Source: Aquabacterium sp.
GTDB taxonomy: Bacteria; Pseudomonadota; Gammaproteobacteria; Burkholderiales; Burkholderiaceae_C
DNA length: 64,000 nucleotides
NCBI GenBank assembly: GCA_030654395.1
Contig: JAURXM010000132.1
Location: forward strand, 372,001-436,000
Direction of reading: 5' to 3'
Shown: positions 54,298 to 62,458 of the stretch, piece by piece
Layout of the letters: each line of letters starts with the position of its first letter
Numbering within the stretch: position 1 is the stretch's first letter
The notes under the pieces: model-generated
Database searches by the model: none
Told to the model about the DNA's origin: nothing
The model's input: the letters and a program-made list of their open reading frames with translations, nothing else
Translations under genes and position numbers: made by a program

Positions 54298-55230
54298 TCA
54301 GCCGATCCGGCCCAACAGAAGGTACTCCATGAGAACCTTCTGCACATGCAGGCGGTTCTCGGCCTCATCCCACACCACGGATTGGGGGCCGTCGATCACA
54401 TCGGCGTCGACCTCTTCACCTCTGTGAGCGGGCAAGCAGTGCATGAACAAGGCATCGGCGCTGGCCACGGCCATCATGTCGGTGTCCACGCACCAGTCTG
54501 CAAAGGCCTTCATGCGCGTTTCGTTCTCAGCCTCGTAGCCCATGCTGGTCCACACATCGGTGGTGACCAAATCGGCACCACGGCAAGCATCCATCGGGTC
54601 TTTGAAAACCTTGTAGCAGCTGGTGTTGTTGATCCCAGCCACAGCAGGGTCAATCTCGTAACCACTGGGTGTGCTCACATGAACGGTGAACCCCAAAATC
54701 TCGGCGGCCTGCAACCAGGTATTGGCCATGTTGTTGCCATCGCCAACCCAAGCCACCACCTTGCCCTTGATGGAGCCTCGGTGCTCAATGAAGGTGAAAA
54801 TATCAGCCAAAATCTGGCAAGGGTGAAATTCATTCGTCAGGCCATTGATCACTGGCACGCGCGAATTAGCCGCAAACTTGGTCAGCTTGGCTTGCTCGTA
54901 GGTGCGGATCATGACGATGTCGACCATGCGCGAGATCACCTTGGCGCTGTCCTCAATGGGCTCGCTTCGGCCTAATTGGCTGTCCCCCGTTGTCAGGTGA
55001 ACCACCGAGCCACCCATCTGATACATGCCCGCCTCGAAGCTCACACGCGTGCGCGTGCTGGCCTTCTCAAAGATCATGGCCAGTGTGCGGTCAATCAGTG
55101 GGGTGTACTTTTCGTAGGCCTTAAAGCGCTTCTTGATGATGGCAGCGCGCTCAAACAAGTAAGCGTACTCCGGCTCGCGAAGGTCCTTGAACTGTAGATA
55201 GTGTTTGATGAGACTCATACCGGGCTTCAT
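54298..55230 (-). CDS. argF: Ornithine carbamoyltransferase
   Basis: A 310-residue enzyme that joins ornithine and carbamoyl phosphate to make citrulline. The ATG at 55230 ('MKPGMSLIKHYLQFKDLREP') is my choice, though the GTG at 55236 overlapping argD, or the later 'MSLIKHYLQF', are possible. The carbamoyl phosphate motif STRTR is present ('FEKASTRTRVSFEAGMYQMG'), as are 'NGLTNEFHPCQILADIFTF' and 'DALFMHCLPAHRGEEV', which bind ornithine. The gene follows argD with near overlap, forming an argD-argF arginine operon on the minus strand. It ends exactly where the convergent chemoreceptor ends. Confidence 0.95.
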   Translation of the reverse strand: MKPGMSLIKHYLQFKDLREPEYAYLFERAAIIKKRFKAYEKYTPLIDRTLAMIFEKASTRTRVSFEAGMYQMGGSVVHLTTGDSQLGRSEPIEDSAKVISRMVDIVMIRTYEQAKLTKFAANSRVPVINGLTNEFHPCQILADIFTFIEHRGSIKGKVVAWVGDGNNMANTWLQAAEILGFTVHVSTPSGYEIDPAVAGINNTSCYKVFKDPMDACRGADLVTTDVWTSMGYEAENETRMKAFADWCVDTDMMAVASADALFMHCLPAHRGEEVDADVIDGPQSVVWDEAENRLHVQKVLMEYLLLGRIG

Positions 55231-55232
55231 GG

Positions 55233-56435
55233 TCACGTCGCGCTGGTTTCGGATAGAAAGGCCTTGACCAAAGGGGTCAGGATGGCCACGATTTCATCGG
55301 CCTCTGCGGTCGTGATGATCAGCGCAGGCAGCAGGCGAATCACCTTGTCCGCGGTGACGCTCAAGAGCAGGCCAGCATCGACTGCGCGTTGCAGCAGGAC
55401 GCCACATGGGCGATCAAGCTCAATGCCGATCATCAGGCCTTGCCCACGGATCTCGCTCACACCCTTGAGTTCGCCCAATTCACGTGTCAATGCGTCACGC
55501 AGGTGCTGACCGACGTGGGCGGCATTGGCCAAAAGTTGATCTTCTTCCATGATCCGGATGGTTTCCACGCCAGCGCGCATCGCCAGCGGATTGCCGCCAA
55601 AGGTGGAACCATGGTTACCGGGGCGCAGCACGTTGGCCGCTTTGGGGCCGCAAACAACCGCGCCAATCGCCACACCTGAACCCAGCCCTTTGGCCAAGGG
55701 CATCACATCAGGTTGGATGCCAGACCATTGGTGCGCAAACCACTTGCCCGTGCGGCCCATGCCGCACTGCACCTCGTCAAGCATCAACAGCCAGCCCTTG
55801 TCATCACACAGCTTGCGCACGGCTTGCAGGTACTCCGTACGGGCGGGGTTGACGCCGCCTTCGCCTTGGATCACTTCCAGGAACACAGCCGTGACATTGG
55901 GTCGTGTGGCCGCGACGTGCTCCAGTGCGGCGATGTCATTGAGTGGTACACGCACGAAACCCTCGACCAGCGGGGTGAAGCCTTCGTGTACTTTGGGGTT
56001 GCCGGTGGCCGACAGCGTCGCAATGGAGCGGCCATGAAAGGCTTTTTCGTACACAACCACTTCAGCCCGGTCGATACCTTGATCGTGCCCGTATTTGCGT
56101 GCAATTTTCAAAGCAGCTTCGTTGGCCTCTAGGCCTGAGTTGCAGAAGAACACATTGGTCAAACCAGAGCGTTCGACCAGCAGGCGCGCCAACTCTTCTT
56201 GCAGCGGCACTTGGTAGTAGTTGCAGCTGTGGATCAGTTTTTCGAGTTGATCCTGCAAGGCGGGCACCAATTTGGGGTGCTTGTGTCCCAGTGTGTTCAC
56301 GGCGATGCCTGCTAGTGCATCCAAATAGCATCGACCCTCGGTGTCCCAAACTCGGAGGCCATCACCATGCGACAACGCAATCGGCAAGCGTCCGTAGGTG
56401 GGCATCACATGGGGCATCGACACGGGGGCATTCAT
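55233..56435 (-). CDS. argD: Acetylornithine aminotransferase
   Basis: A 400-residue class III PLP aminotransferase, first gene of the argD-argF operon. It converts N-acetylglutamate semialdehyde to acetylornithine. 'GRCYLDALAGIAVNTLGHKH' at the N-terminus, 'FFCNSGLEANEAALKIARKY', 'LMLDEVQCGMGRTGKWFAHQ' with the PLP-binding Asp, and 'DVMPLAKGLGSGVAIGAVVC' with the Schiff-base Lys are all typical. It ends 'SEMS'-like with no extra domain, at normal length. It might also serve in lysine biosynthesis. The 239-base gap upstream to the DUF3579 gene (56436-56674) must contain two divergent promoters, but I see no clear consensus. Confidence 0.93.
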   Translation of the reverse strand: MNAPVSMPHVMPTYGRLPIALSHGDGLRVWDTEGRCYLDALAGIAVNTLGHKHPKLVPALQDQLEKLIHSCNYYQVPLQEELARLLVERSGLTNVFFCNSGLEANEAALKIARKYGHDQGIDRAEVVVYEKAFHGRSIATLSATGNPKVHEGFTPLVEGFVRVPLNDIAALEHVAATRPNVTAVFLEVIQGEGGVNPARTEYLQAVRKLCDDKGWLLMLDEVQCGMGRTGKWFAHQWSGIQPDVMPLAKGLGSGVAIGAVVCGPKAANVLRPGNHGSTFGGNPLAMRAGVETIRIMEEDQLLANAAHVGQHLRDALTRELGELKGVSEIRGQGLMIGIELDRPCGVLLQRAVDAGLLLSVTADKVIRLLPALIITTAEADEIVAILTPLVKAFLSETSAT

Positions 56436-56674
56436 GGCATTGGGTTCTCAGGTTCAATTTGGGATGGTTGGCACAGCTTGTGCTGCACCAAAGGACATTC
56501 TAAGTAAAAGCAGGCCGTGCTTTTGTGCGTTTGGCGGCGCAATCGCTTGCCGCAGGGCTCAAGGCGGCCAAGTTGGCGCCGAAAACGGCAGGGTAGTGCC
56601 CGTTTAGTGCGCGTTTATTGGCGCTCATGTCGCAACACGGCCCTTCTTCGGGCCAAAATAAAGGCCCCAGACCT

Positions 56675-57148
56675 ATGGCACAGCTCATCAAAGACGAGCC
56701 CCTTACCAAGGTGTCAGGGCCGGACTATCCGTCCAAATTGGCCCTTGTCCCCCGTAGCCAGCAGACACAATCTGCTGCTGCACCTGTCAATCTACCGATT
56801 GCGCAGACCGCCGGAAGCCCCACCGTGTTGACGACTAAAAAACGCGAAATTTTCATTCAAGGTATCACCAAAAAAGGGCATACCTTCCGTCCAAGCGATT
56901 GGGCTGAACGTCTAGCTGGCGCCATGTCCAGTTTCCGACCTGGTGGTGCGGCCATGGGCATGGCGGCGCACATTGGCTACTCTCCCTATTGCGTGCCTAC
57001 CAGCATGGGCGACATGCGTTGCGTGGTCGTGAATGAGGCGCTGCGTGACATCGAACCCATGGCGTGGGACTTTGTCATGAGTTTTGCTCGGGACAACGAC
57101 CTGCAGGTTGTGGAGGCTTGTTTGTTGCCTCCGCCACCTAAAAAATAG
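56675..57148 (+). CDS. DUF3579 domain protein
   Basis: The ATG at 56675 ('MAQLIKDEPLTKVSGPDYPS') follows AAGG and gives 157 residues, so I prefer it to 56618. The first ~65 residues are low complexity. The rest is the DUF3579 domain, characteristic of betaproteobacteria ('IFIQGITKKGHTFRPSDWAE', 'YSPYCVPTSMGDMRCVVVNE', 'DIEPMAWDFVMSFARDNDLQ'). The function is unknown. It shares a bidirectional terminator with rpsT and lies next to argD on the opposite strand. Confidence 0.8.
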   Translation: MAQLIKDEPLTKVSGPDYPSKLALVPRSQQTQSAAAPVNLPIAQTAGSPTVLTTKKREIFIQGITKKGHTFRPSDWAERLAGAMSSFRPGGAAMGMAAHIGYSPYCVPTSMGDMRCVVVNEALRDIEPMAWDFVMSFARDNDLQVVEACLLPPPPKK

Positions 57149-57165
57149 CAGGCGGAAACGAAAAA

Positions 57166-57183
57166 GGCTCGCTTGCGCGAGCC
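57166..57183. terminator. Bidirectional intrinsic terminator between the DUF3579 gene and rpsT
   Basis: GGCTCGC-TTGC-GCGAGCC forms a perfect 7-bp G/C-rich stem with a 4-base loop. It is flanked by AAAAA on the left and TTTTT on the right, so it has a T run in both directions. It lies between the convergent DUF3579 and rpsT genes and should end both transcripts. Confidence 0.92.
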
Positions 57184-57210
57184 CTTTTTGTACTGAACAC
57201 CGAGTGGTGA

Positions 57211-57510
57211 TCAGGCTGTCACTGTCATGCCCTTGATCTTGGCTGACAGGCGGCTCTTATGGCGAGCTGCCTTGTTCTTGTGGAAGATGCCCTTGTCCGC
57301 GATCGAATCGATCACGCTTTGAGCAGTCTTGAAAGCGTCAGCGGCAACAGCCTTGTCGCCAGCCTTGACAGCCTTGAGCACGCCCTTGATGGCTGTGCGG
57401 AACTTAGAACGCAGCGATGAATTGGCGGCGTTGAGTTTGACGTCTTGGCGAACTCGCTTGCGGCCTGATGCAATGCGGACGGTCTTTTTAACTTTTGCTG
57501 CTGATGGCAT
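57211..57510 (-). CDS. rpsT: 30S ribosomal protein S20
   Basis: A 99-residue, very basic protein that binds 16S rRNA. '[20 protein letters not shown]' and '[20 protein letters not shown]' match S20 helices, and '[20 protein letters not shown]' is the conserved C-terminal end. Length is slightly above the usual 85-90 residues, as in other betaproteobacteria. It is monocistronic: its own promoter (57600-57628) and the terminator at 57166-57183 bracket it. The neighbour murJ is divergent; an rpsT/murJ divergent pair is common in proteobacteria. Confidence 0.96.
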   Translation of the reverse strand: MPSAAKVKKTVRIASGRKRVRQDVKLNAANSSLRSKFRTAIKGVLKAVKAGDKAVAADAFKTAQSVIDSIADKGIFHKNKAARHKSRLSAKIKGMTVTA

Positions 57511-57599
57511 GATTTTTTACCCTGCCGATGCCTGACTGTCAGCTTGGCGCTTAGGTCAATTCGCACCCAACAGGGTCAAGTTGGTTTGTGAAGTCGAAC

Positions 57600-57628
57600 A
57601 GTATAGCTGGATTTGAATGCGATGCCAA
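57600..57628 (-). promoter_or_regulatory. Sigma-70 promoter of rpsT
   Basis: On the minus strand TTGGCA, 17 bases, TATACT. Both hexamers match sigma-70 at five of six positions and the spacing is optimal. Transcription should start near 57593, leaving a leader of about 80 bases before rpsT. It is the clearest promoter in the window. Confidence 0.65.
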
Positions 57629-57659
57629 TCCCAGTGGCGCTGTACTCAGTTGGCGTTCC

Positions 57660-57665
57660 TATAAT
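57660..57665 (+). promoter_or_regulatory. Perfect -10 box directly before murJ
   Basis: TATAAT lies only 6 bases before the murJ ATG, so transcription from it would begin at or next to the start codon. I see no good -35 hexamer at 16-18 bases, and no TG extension. It may give a leaderless transcript or be chance in an AT-richer stretch. Confidence 0.35.
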
Positions 57666-57671
57666 GATCGG

Positions 57672-59234
57672 ATGAGCCTGCTGAAATCTGCTTCTATTGT
57701 TTCCGTGCTGACCTTGGCATCACGCATCACCGGTTTGATTCGTGAGTTGCTGATTGCCTCTGCTTTTGGCGCCAGCGCGACCACAGACGCTTTTAACGTG
57801 GCTTTTCGCATCCCTAATCTGTTGCGTCGGCTGTTTGCCGAGGGCGCATTTTCACAGGCGTTTGTGCCGATTTTGGCTGAAAGCCGCGCCAAAAATGGGG
57901 ATCAAGCCACGCATGATTTGGTCAACGCTGTGGGCACTGTCCTATTTGGCGCCCTGAGTGTGGTGTGTGTGTTGGGGGTGATTGGCGCACCGGTGTTGGT
58001 CTGGGCCATGGCGTCGGGCTTGCAGCAAAGTGGTGGTTTTGACGCCGCAGTGGTCATGACGCGGTGGATGTTTCCTTATATCGGGTTCATGTCCTTGGTT
58101 GCACTGAGCGCGGGCATCCTTAATACGTGGGGCCGCTTCGGTATGCCTGCCGTGACGCCCGTGCTGCTGAATTTATCTGTGATCTCGGCTGCGCTGTTTT
58201 TATCACCCGTTTTCCGCGCGCGTGGCATCGAGCCTGTGTATGCGCTGGCCGTAGGGGTGATGGTCGGCGGCGCTTTGCAGCTTGCCGTGCAGGTGCCGGC
58301 TTTGTTGCGAATTGGGATGGTTCCACGGATCGGCATGACCTTGTCTGCTTGGCGCACCGCCCGTGCGCACCCCGGCGTGGGGCGCATCCTGCGTCAAATG
58401 GGGCCGGCCATTTTGGGTGTATCCGTCGCTCAATTGTCCTTGCTGGTCAACACGCAAATCGCCTCGCATTTGGGTGCCGGTGCAGTGTCTTGGTTGACCT
58501 ATGCTGATCGTTTGATGGAGTTTCCTACAGCCATGCTGGGGGTCGCGCTGGGCGTGGTCTTGTTGCCGCAGTTGTCCAGGGCGCAGGCCAGTGGCGATAC
58601 AGCCCAGTTTTCGTCTTTGCTGGATTGGGGTTTGCGACTCGTGCTGCTGCTGGCCTTGCCCAGTGCCGTGGCCTTGCTCGTGTTCTCAAAGCCTTTGGTT
58701 GCGGTGCTCTATCACTATGGGCGCTTCACGCCTGAGGACGTTCGTCAGACCGTTCTGGCCTTGTCCTGCTACGGCGTCGGCTTGATGGGCTTGGTAGGTG
58801 TGAAGGTGTTGGCGCCTGGTTTTTACGCCTCGCAGGACATCCGCACCCCGGTTCGCATTGGCATCACGGTACTGGTGATCACGCAATGCTTGAATTTGAT
58901 TTTTGTGCCGCTGCTCAACCAAGCCGGTTTGGCCCTGTCGATTGCGCTGGGCTCTTTGGTCAACGCCGGCTGGCTTTTGATGGGGCTGCGCAAAGCTGGC
59001 CGTTATCAGCCCTCGCCGGGGTGGGGCGTGTTTGGTGTGCGTGTGCTTGGTGCGACGGCTTTGCTGGGCGTCGGGCTGTGGCTTGCTGCCCAACACATTG
59101 ATTGGATCGGTTTGCAGCAACAGCCCTTTGTGCGCATTGGGGCGATGGTCGCTTGCTTGCTGGGGGCTGCCGTGGTGTATTTTGGCGCTTTGCTCCTCAG
59201 TGGCTTGAACCTGCGTCAAGCCATCAAAGGCTGA
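57672..59234 (+). CDS. murJ: Lipid II flippase MurJ (MviN)
   Basis: The ATG at 57672 ('MSLLKSASIVSVLTLASRIT') is the family start; the track adds 28 codons that do not look conserved. The product has 520 residues and about 14 helices. MurJ flips lipid II across the inner membrane for peptidoglycan synthesis. Motifs include 'TDAFNVAFRIPNLLRRLFAE', 'GAFSQAFVPILAESR' and 'LVNTQIASHLGAGAVSWLTY', and the basic residues in the central cavity are present. It is divergent from rpsT. The next gene, radA, is convergent, with 9 bases between the stops. Confidence 0.94.
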   Translation: MSLLKSASIVSVLTLASRITGLIRELLIASAFGASATTDAFNVAFRIPNLLRRLFAEGAFSQAFVPILAESRAKNGDQATHDLVNAVGTVLFGALSVVCVLGVIGAPVLVWAMASGLQQSGGFDAAVVMTRWMFPYIGFMSLVALSAGILNTWGRFGMPAVTPVLLNLSVISAALFLSPVFRARGIEPVYALAVGVMVGGALQLAVQVPALLRIGMVPRIGMTLSAWRTARAHPGVGRILRQMGPAILGVSVAQLSLLVNTQIASHLGAGAVSWLTYADRLMEFPTAMLGVALGVVLLPQLSRAQASGDTAQFSSLLDWGLRLVLLLALPSAVALLVFSKPLVAVLYHYGRFTPEDVRQTVLALSCYGVGLMGLVGVKVLAPGFYASQDIRTPVRIGITVLVITQCLNLIFVPLLNQAGLALSIALGSLVNAGWLLMGLRKAGRYQPSPGWGVFGVRVLGATALLGVGLWLAAQHIDWIGLQQQPFVRIGAMVACLLGAAVVYFGALLLSGLNLRQAIKG

Positions 59235-59243
59235 TACTGGGCA

Positions 59244-60614
59244 TCACATCAAGGAGCGCACCAGCTCAATGGCCTCTTCCACGCGCTCAACCGCATGGAT
59301 CGTCAGGCCTTCAATGGGTTTTTTCGGTGCGTTGGCCTTGGGCACCAAGGCCATCGTGAAACCCAATTTGGCAGCCTCTTTCAGGCGATCTTGGCCGCCT
59401 GGCGCAGGCCGAATCTCGCCAGCCAAACCGACTTCGCCAAAGGCGATGAAACCTTTGGGCAGGGCGCGGCCACGCAGGCTGCTTTGAATCGCCAGTAAGA
59501 CGGCTAAGTCGGCCGCAGGCTCACTGATGCGCACGCCACCCACCGCGTTGACAAACACATCCTGATCGGCGCAGGCCATCCCCGCGTGTCGGTGCAACAC
59601 GGCGAGCAACATGGCCAAGCGGTCACGCTCTAAACCGACGCTCAAACGCCGGGGGCTGGGCCCACCTGCATCAACCAAGGCTTGGATTTCAACCAGCAGC
59701 GGGCGGGTGCCTTCCAGTGTCACCAACACGCATGACCCTGGGACGGGGTCGCCGTGGGTTGATAGAAAAATCGCACTTGGATTGCTGACGCCCTTGAGGC
59801 CTTTGTCCGTCATGGCAAACACGCCAATCTCGTTGACGGCGCCAAAGCGATTTTTAATGGCACGCACCAGCCGGAAACTACTGTGTGTGTCGCCCTCAAA
59901 ATACAGCACCGTGTCGACGATGTGCTCCAACACGCGTGGTCCGGCCAGCGTGCCATCCTTTGTGACGTGCCCGACCAGCACCGTGGTGCAGCCGCTGGAC
60001 TTGGCCACACGGGTCAAATGGGCTGCGCATTCACGCACCTGTGCCACAGACCCTGGCGCCGAGGTCAGTTGATCCGAAAACACCGTCTGGATCGAGTCGA
60101 TCACACAGAATGCGGGCTTCTCGTCATTCATGGTGGCGATGATGTTTTCCAGCTGAATTTCAGCCTGAACGCGCACTTTGGAGCCATCCAGACCCAGTCG
60201 GTGAGCACGCAACGCCACCTGTGCCGTGCTCTCCTCGCCAGTCACATACAGCACGGGCATGTGCCGTGACAGGGCATCGAGCGCCTGCAGCAGCAAGGTG
60301 GACTTGCCGATGCCCGGGTCGCCGCCGATCAACACCACGCCACCTGAAACGATCCCGCCGCCCAGCACCCGGTCAAGCTCTTCGATCCCAGTCGGGGTGC
60401 GTGCCACATCGGCCGCTTCGATGTCCGACAGGGTCGTCACCGGTTGGGCGGCATTCAAACCACGCGCCAAGGCCTGCATGCGATTCTTGCTAGGGGCCTC
60501 TGCGCGTGTTTCTTCTAAGGTATTCCATGCTTCGCAGCTTGGGCACTTGCCCAGCCACTTGGCGCTGGTGCCACCACATTCGCTGCAAGTGAAAATTGTT
60601 TTTTCTTTGGCCAT
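59244..60614 (-). CDS. radA: DNA repair protein RadA (Sms)
   Basis: A 456-residue RadA. The N-terminal four-cysteine zinc finger ('FTCSECGGTSAKWLGKCPSC') comes first. The RecA-like ATPase follows ('IGGDPGIGKSTLLLQALDAL'; 'CVIDSIQTV'). The RadA-specific KNRFG motif is intact ('RAIKNRFGAVNEIGVFAMTD'). The C-terminal part is the Lon-like domain ('GLAGEIRPAPGGQDRLKEAA'). RadA is a branch-migration helicase used in recombination and fork repair. It starts 5 bases after the thioesterase gene ends, so they likely share a transcript. Confidence 0.95.
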   Translation of the reverse strand: MAKEKTIFTCSECGGTSAKWLGKCPSCEAWNTLEETRAEAPSKNRMQALARGLNAAQPVTTLSDIEAADVARTPTGIEELDRVLGGGIVSGGVVLIGGDPGIGKSTLLLQALDALSRHMPVLYVTGEESTAQVALRAHRLGLDGSKVRVQAEIQLENIIATMNDEKPAFCVIDSIQTVFSDQLTSAPGSVAQVRECAAHLTRVAKSSGCTTVLVGHVTKDGTLAGPRVLEHIVDTVLYFEGDTHSSFRLVRAIKNRFGAVNEIGVFAMTDKGLKGVSNPSAIFLSTHGDPVPGSCVLVTLEGTRPLLVEIQALVDAGGPSPRRLSVGLERDRLAMLLAVLHRHAGMACADQDVFVNAVGGVRISEPAADLAVLLAIQSSLRGRALPKGFIAFGEVGLAGEIRPAPGGQDRLKEAAKLGFTMALVPKANAPKKPIEGLTIHAVERVEEAIELVRSLM

Positions 60615-60619
60615 GCGGA

Positions 60620-61117
60620 TCAGGGTGTGGTGGTGTCTGAATGGATGGCGTTGAGCCGCTGCTCAAACTCTTGGCGTAACTGGCGGCGCAGCTTGGCACC
60701 AGCAAAACGGCGCATTGCCTCGGGCCCTTCTGGTATCAGTGGCGGCACGGGAGTGGGTTTGGATTCGTCGTTGACGCCCACCATGGTGAAGAAGCAGCTA
60801 TTGGCGTGGCGAACCACCTGGGTGCGGATGTTCTCAGCAATCACCTTGACGCCGATTTCCATCGATGATGTGCCCGTGTAATTCACCGAGGCCAAAAACG
60901 TCACCAGCTCGCCCACGTGCACGGGTTGACGGAAGGTGACTTGGTCAACCGATAAGGTCACAACGTAACAACCGGCGTAGCGGCTGGCGCAGGCATAAGC
61001 CACTTGATCGAGCAGCTTGAGGATGGTGCCGCCGTGCACATTGCCGGAAAAGTTGGCCATATCCGGCGTCATGAGCACGGTCATGCGCAGTTGGTGGCGG
61101 TTGTGGTCAATGTCCAT
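60620..61117 (-). CDS. Hotdog-fold acyl-CoA thioesterase (YciA type)
   Basis: A 165-residue single hotdog domain. The catalytic segment 'MANFSGNVHGGTILKLLDQV' carries the conserved Asn/His/Asp residues, and 'VTLSVDQVTFRQPVHVGELV' and 'VKVIAENIRTQVVRHANSCF' complete the fold. It hydrolyses acyl-CoA thioesters, probably broad in chain length, releasing CoA and a fatty acid. An extra charged C-terminal tail of about 45 residues contains 'RRQLRQEFEQRLNAIHSD'. The 5-base gap to radA suggests co-transcription, with no obvious functional link. The alr gene ends upstream on the same strand at 61167. Confidence 0.85.
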   Translation of the reverse strand: MDIDHNRHQLRMTVLMTPDMANFSGNVHGGTILKLLDQVAYACASRYAGCYVVTLSVDQVTFRQPVHVGELVTFLASVNYTGTSSMEIGVKVIAENIRTQVVRHANSCFFTMVGVNDESKPTPVPPLIPEGPEAMRRFAGAKLRRQLRQEFEQRLNAIHSDTTTP

Positions 61118-61166
61118 TTGTCTGTCTCTACCGCTGAAGTCATGGTGGCAAGGCGCCGAGTATGGC

Positions 61167-62288
61167 TTAGCCCTGATGTGGGTTCACGGTCAGGATGGAA
61201 ACCCTTTTTGACAGCGCGCACATCAATTCATAGCCGATCGTGCCGCAGTGGTGGGCTACCTCGTCAATGGGCAGTTGCGTGGCGAGCCCCTTGTGCTCTG
61301 GGCCTTGGCCCCACAGCGTCACTTCGGTGCCAATCACGGCATGGGGCAAATGGCTGAGGTCCGCGTTGATCATGTCCATCGAGACGCGACCAATAATCGG
61401 CGCACGCTCACCCCCAACCAGCACGGGCGTGCCTTCTGGCGCGTTCCGTGGATAGCCGTCAGCGTAGCCACAAGCCAGTATGCCGATGCGCATGGGTTTG
61501 CTCGCCGTGAAGGCGCTGCCATAGCCCACTGTGTCTCCGGCCTCAATATGTTGGATGCCGATGATTTTGGTGCGCAAGGTCATGGCCGGTTGCAAGCGCC
61601 AGTAAGCGGCATCGTGCTCCGGGTAGTCTGGCGATGCGCCGTACAACATCACCCCGGGCCTGATCCAGTCACCGCGCACATCTGGGTTGGCTGCGTGGCG
61701 CAAAATGCCTGCGCTGTTGCACAGGCTGCGCTCTCCGCTGAGGTCGGCCGAATGGGTTTGGAAGGTCTTGAGTTGATGGTCGATGCCTTTGGGGCCATCT
61801 GCGTCAGAAAAATGCGTCATCAAGGACACTTCATCCACTTGGGACAGCGCGCTTAATCGGGCCCACGCACTGCGAAAGGCATGCGGGGTGAAGCCCAAGC
61901 GGTTCATGCCTGTGTTCATTTTCAAGAAAACGCGGTGCGGCCATTCCGTTTTGTGAGCCGCAAGCCAATCGATTTGCTCGTCGCAGTGCACCACATGCCA
62001 CAGCCCCAAGCGCGAGCACCACTCCAGATCTCGTGCTTCAAACACACCTTCGAGTAGCAAAATGGGGCCTCGCCAAGCCATGTCACGCAGCTTTTGCGCT
62101 TCTGCGATGTCTAGCAGGGCAAACCCGTCTGCGGCACGCAGGCCTTCAAATATGCGTTTCAGGCCATGCCCGTAACCACCCGCCTTGACGACGGCCCAGA
62201 TGCGGGCGTCGGGCGCGCACTCGCGCGCGCGCTCCAAGTTGTGGTGCAAGGCGTCGATGTGGATGAGGGCTTCAAGCGGGCGTGGCAT
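61167..62288 (-). CDS. alr: Alanine racemase
   Basis: A 373-residue PLP enzyme that makes D-alanine for peptidoglycan. The PLP lysine is in 'WAVVKAGGYGHGLKRIFEGL' at residue 35; the usual VKANAYGHG reads VKAGGYGHG here, a minor change. The catalytic tyrosine region is 'AGDTVGYGSAFTA'. Other conserved parts are 'HRVFLKMNTGMNRLGFTP' and 'RVSMDMINADLSHLP'. Length is typical. It is divergent from lplT and likely the first gene of alr-thioesterase-radA. Confidence 0.94.
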   Translation of the reverse strand: MPRPLEALIHIDALHHNLERARECAPDARIWAVVKAGGYGHGLKRIFEGLRAADGFALLDIAEAQKLRDMAWRGPILLLEGVFEARDLEWCSRLGLWHVVHCDEQIDWLAAHKTEWPHRVFLKMNTGMNRLGFTPHAFRSAWARLSALSQVDEVSLMTHFSDADGPKGIDHQLKTFQTHSADLSGERSLCNSAGILRHAANPDVRGDWIRPGVMLYGASPDYPEHDAAYWRLQPAMTLRTKIIGIQHIEAGDTVGYGSAFTASKPMRIGILACGYADGYPRNAPEGTPVLVGGERAPIIGRVSMDMINADLSHLPHAVIGTEVTLWGQGPEHKGLATQLPIDEVAHHCGTIGYELMCALSKRVSILTVNPHQG

Positions 62289-62314
62289 ATAGGGGATTTT
62301 GCCAGTGTCGGCGC

Positions 62315-62437
62315 TCAGGGTTCACCAGTCCCTTGATTAGATGCCTTTACATCTTGAAAGCGACAGCCCGGATCGTCTCCTGTTGGCTGCGTGCTATAAC
62401 CGGCAGCTCCCAAGTAGTACTTGGATTTAATGGACAT
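62315..62437 (-). CDS. Possible 40-residue small protein upstream of alr
   Basis: A short minus-strand frame from the ATG at 62437 reads 'MSIKSKYYLGAAGYSTQPTG' and continues 'DDPGCRFQDVKASNQGTG'. The codons do not look random, and it ends 26 bases before the alr start. Against it: no strong ribosome site, and I know no family like it. The gap between alr and lplT (62289-62458) would otherwise be purely regulatory. It overlaps a 7-1-7 inverted repeat at 62410-62424. Confidence 0.22.
   Translation of the reverse strand: MSIKSKYYLGAAGYSTQPTGDDPGCRFQDVKASNQGTGEP
62410..62424. promoter_or_regulatory. 7-1-7 inverted repeat between alr and lplT
   Basis: CCAAGTA-G-TACTTGG is perfect in both arms and lies 34 bases before the lplT ATG. 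It could be an operator for the divergent genes. It could also follow by chance from the Lys-Tyr-Tyr-Leu codons of the possible small protein. Confidence 0.3.
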
Positions 62438-62458
62438 GGAACTACCTGACACGCGCCC

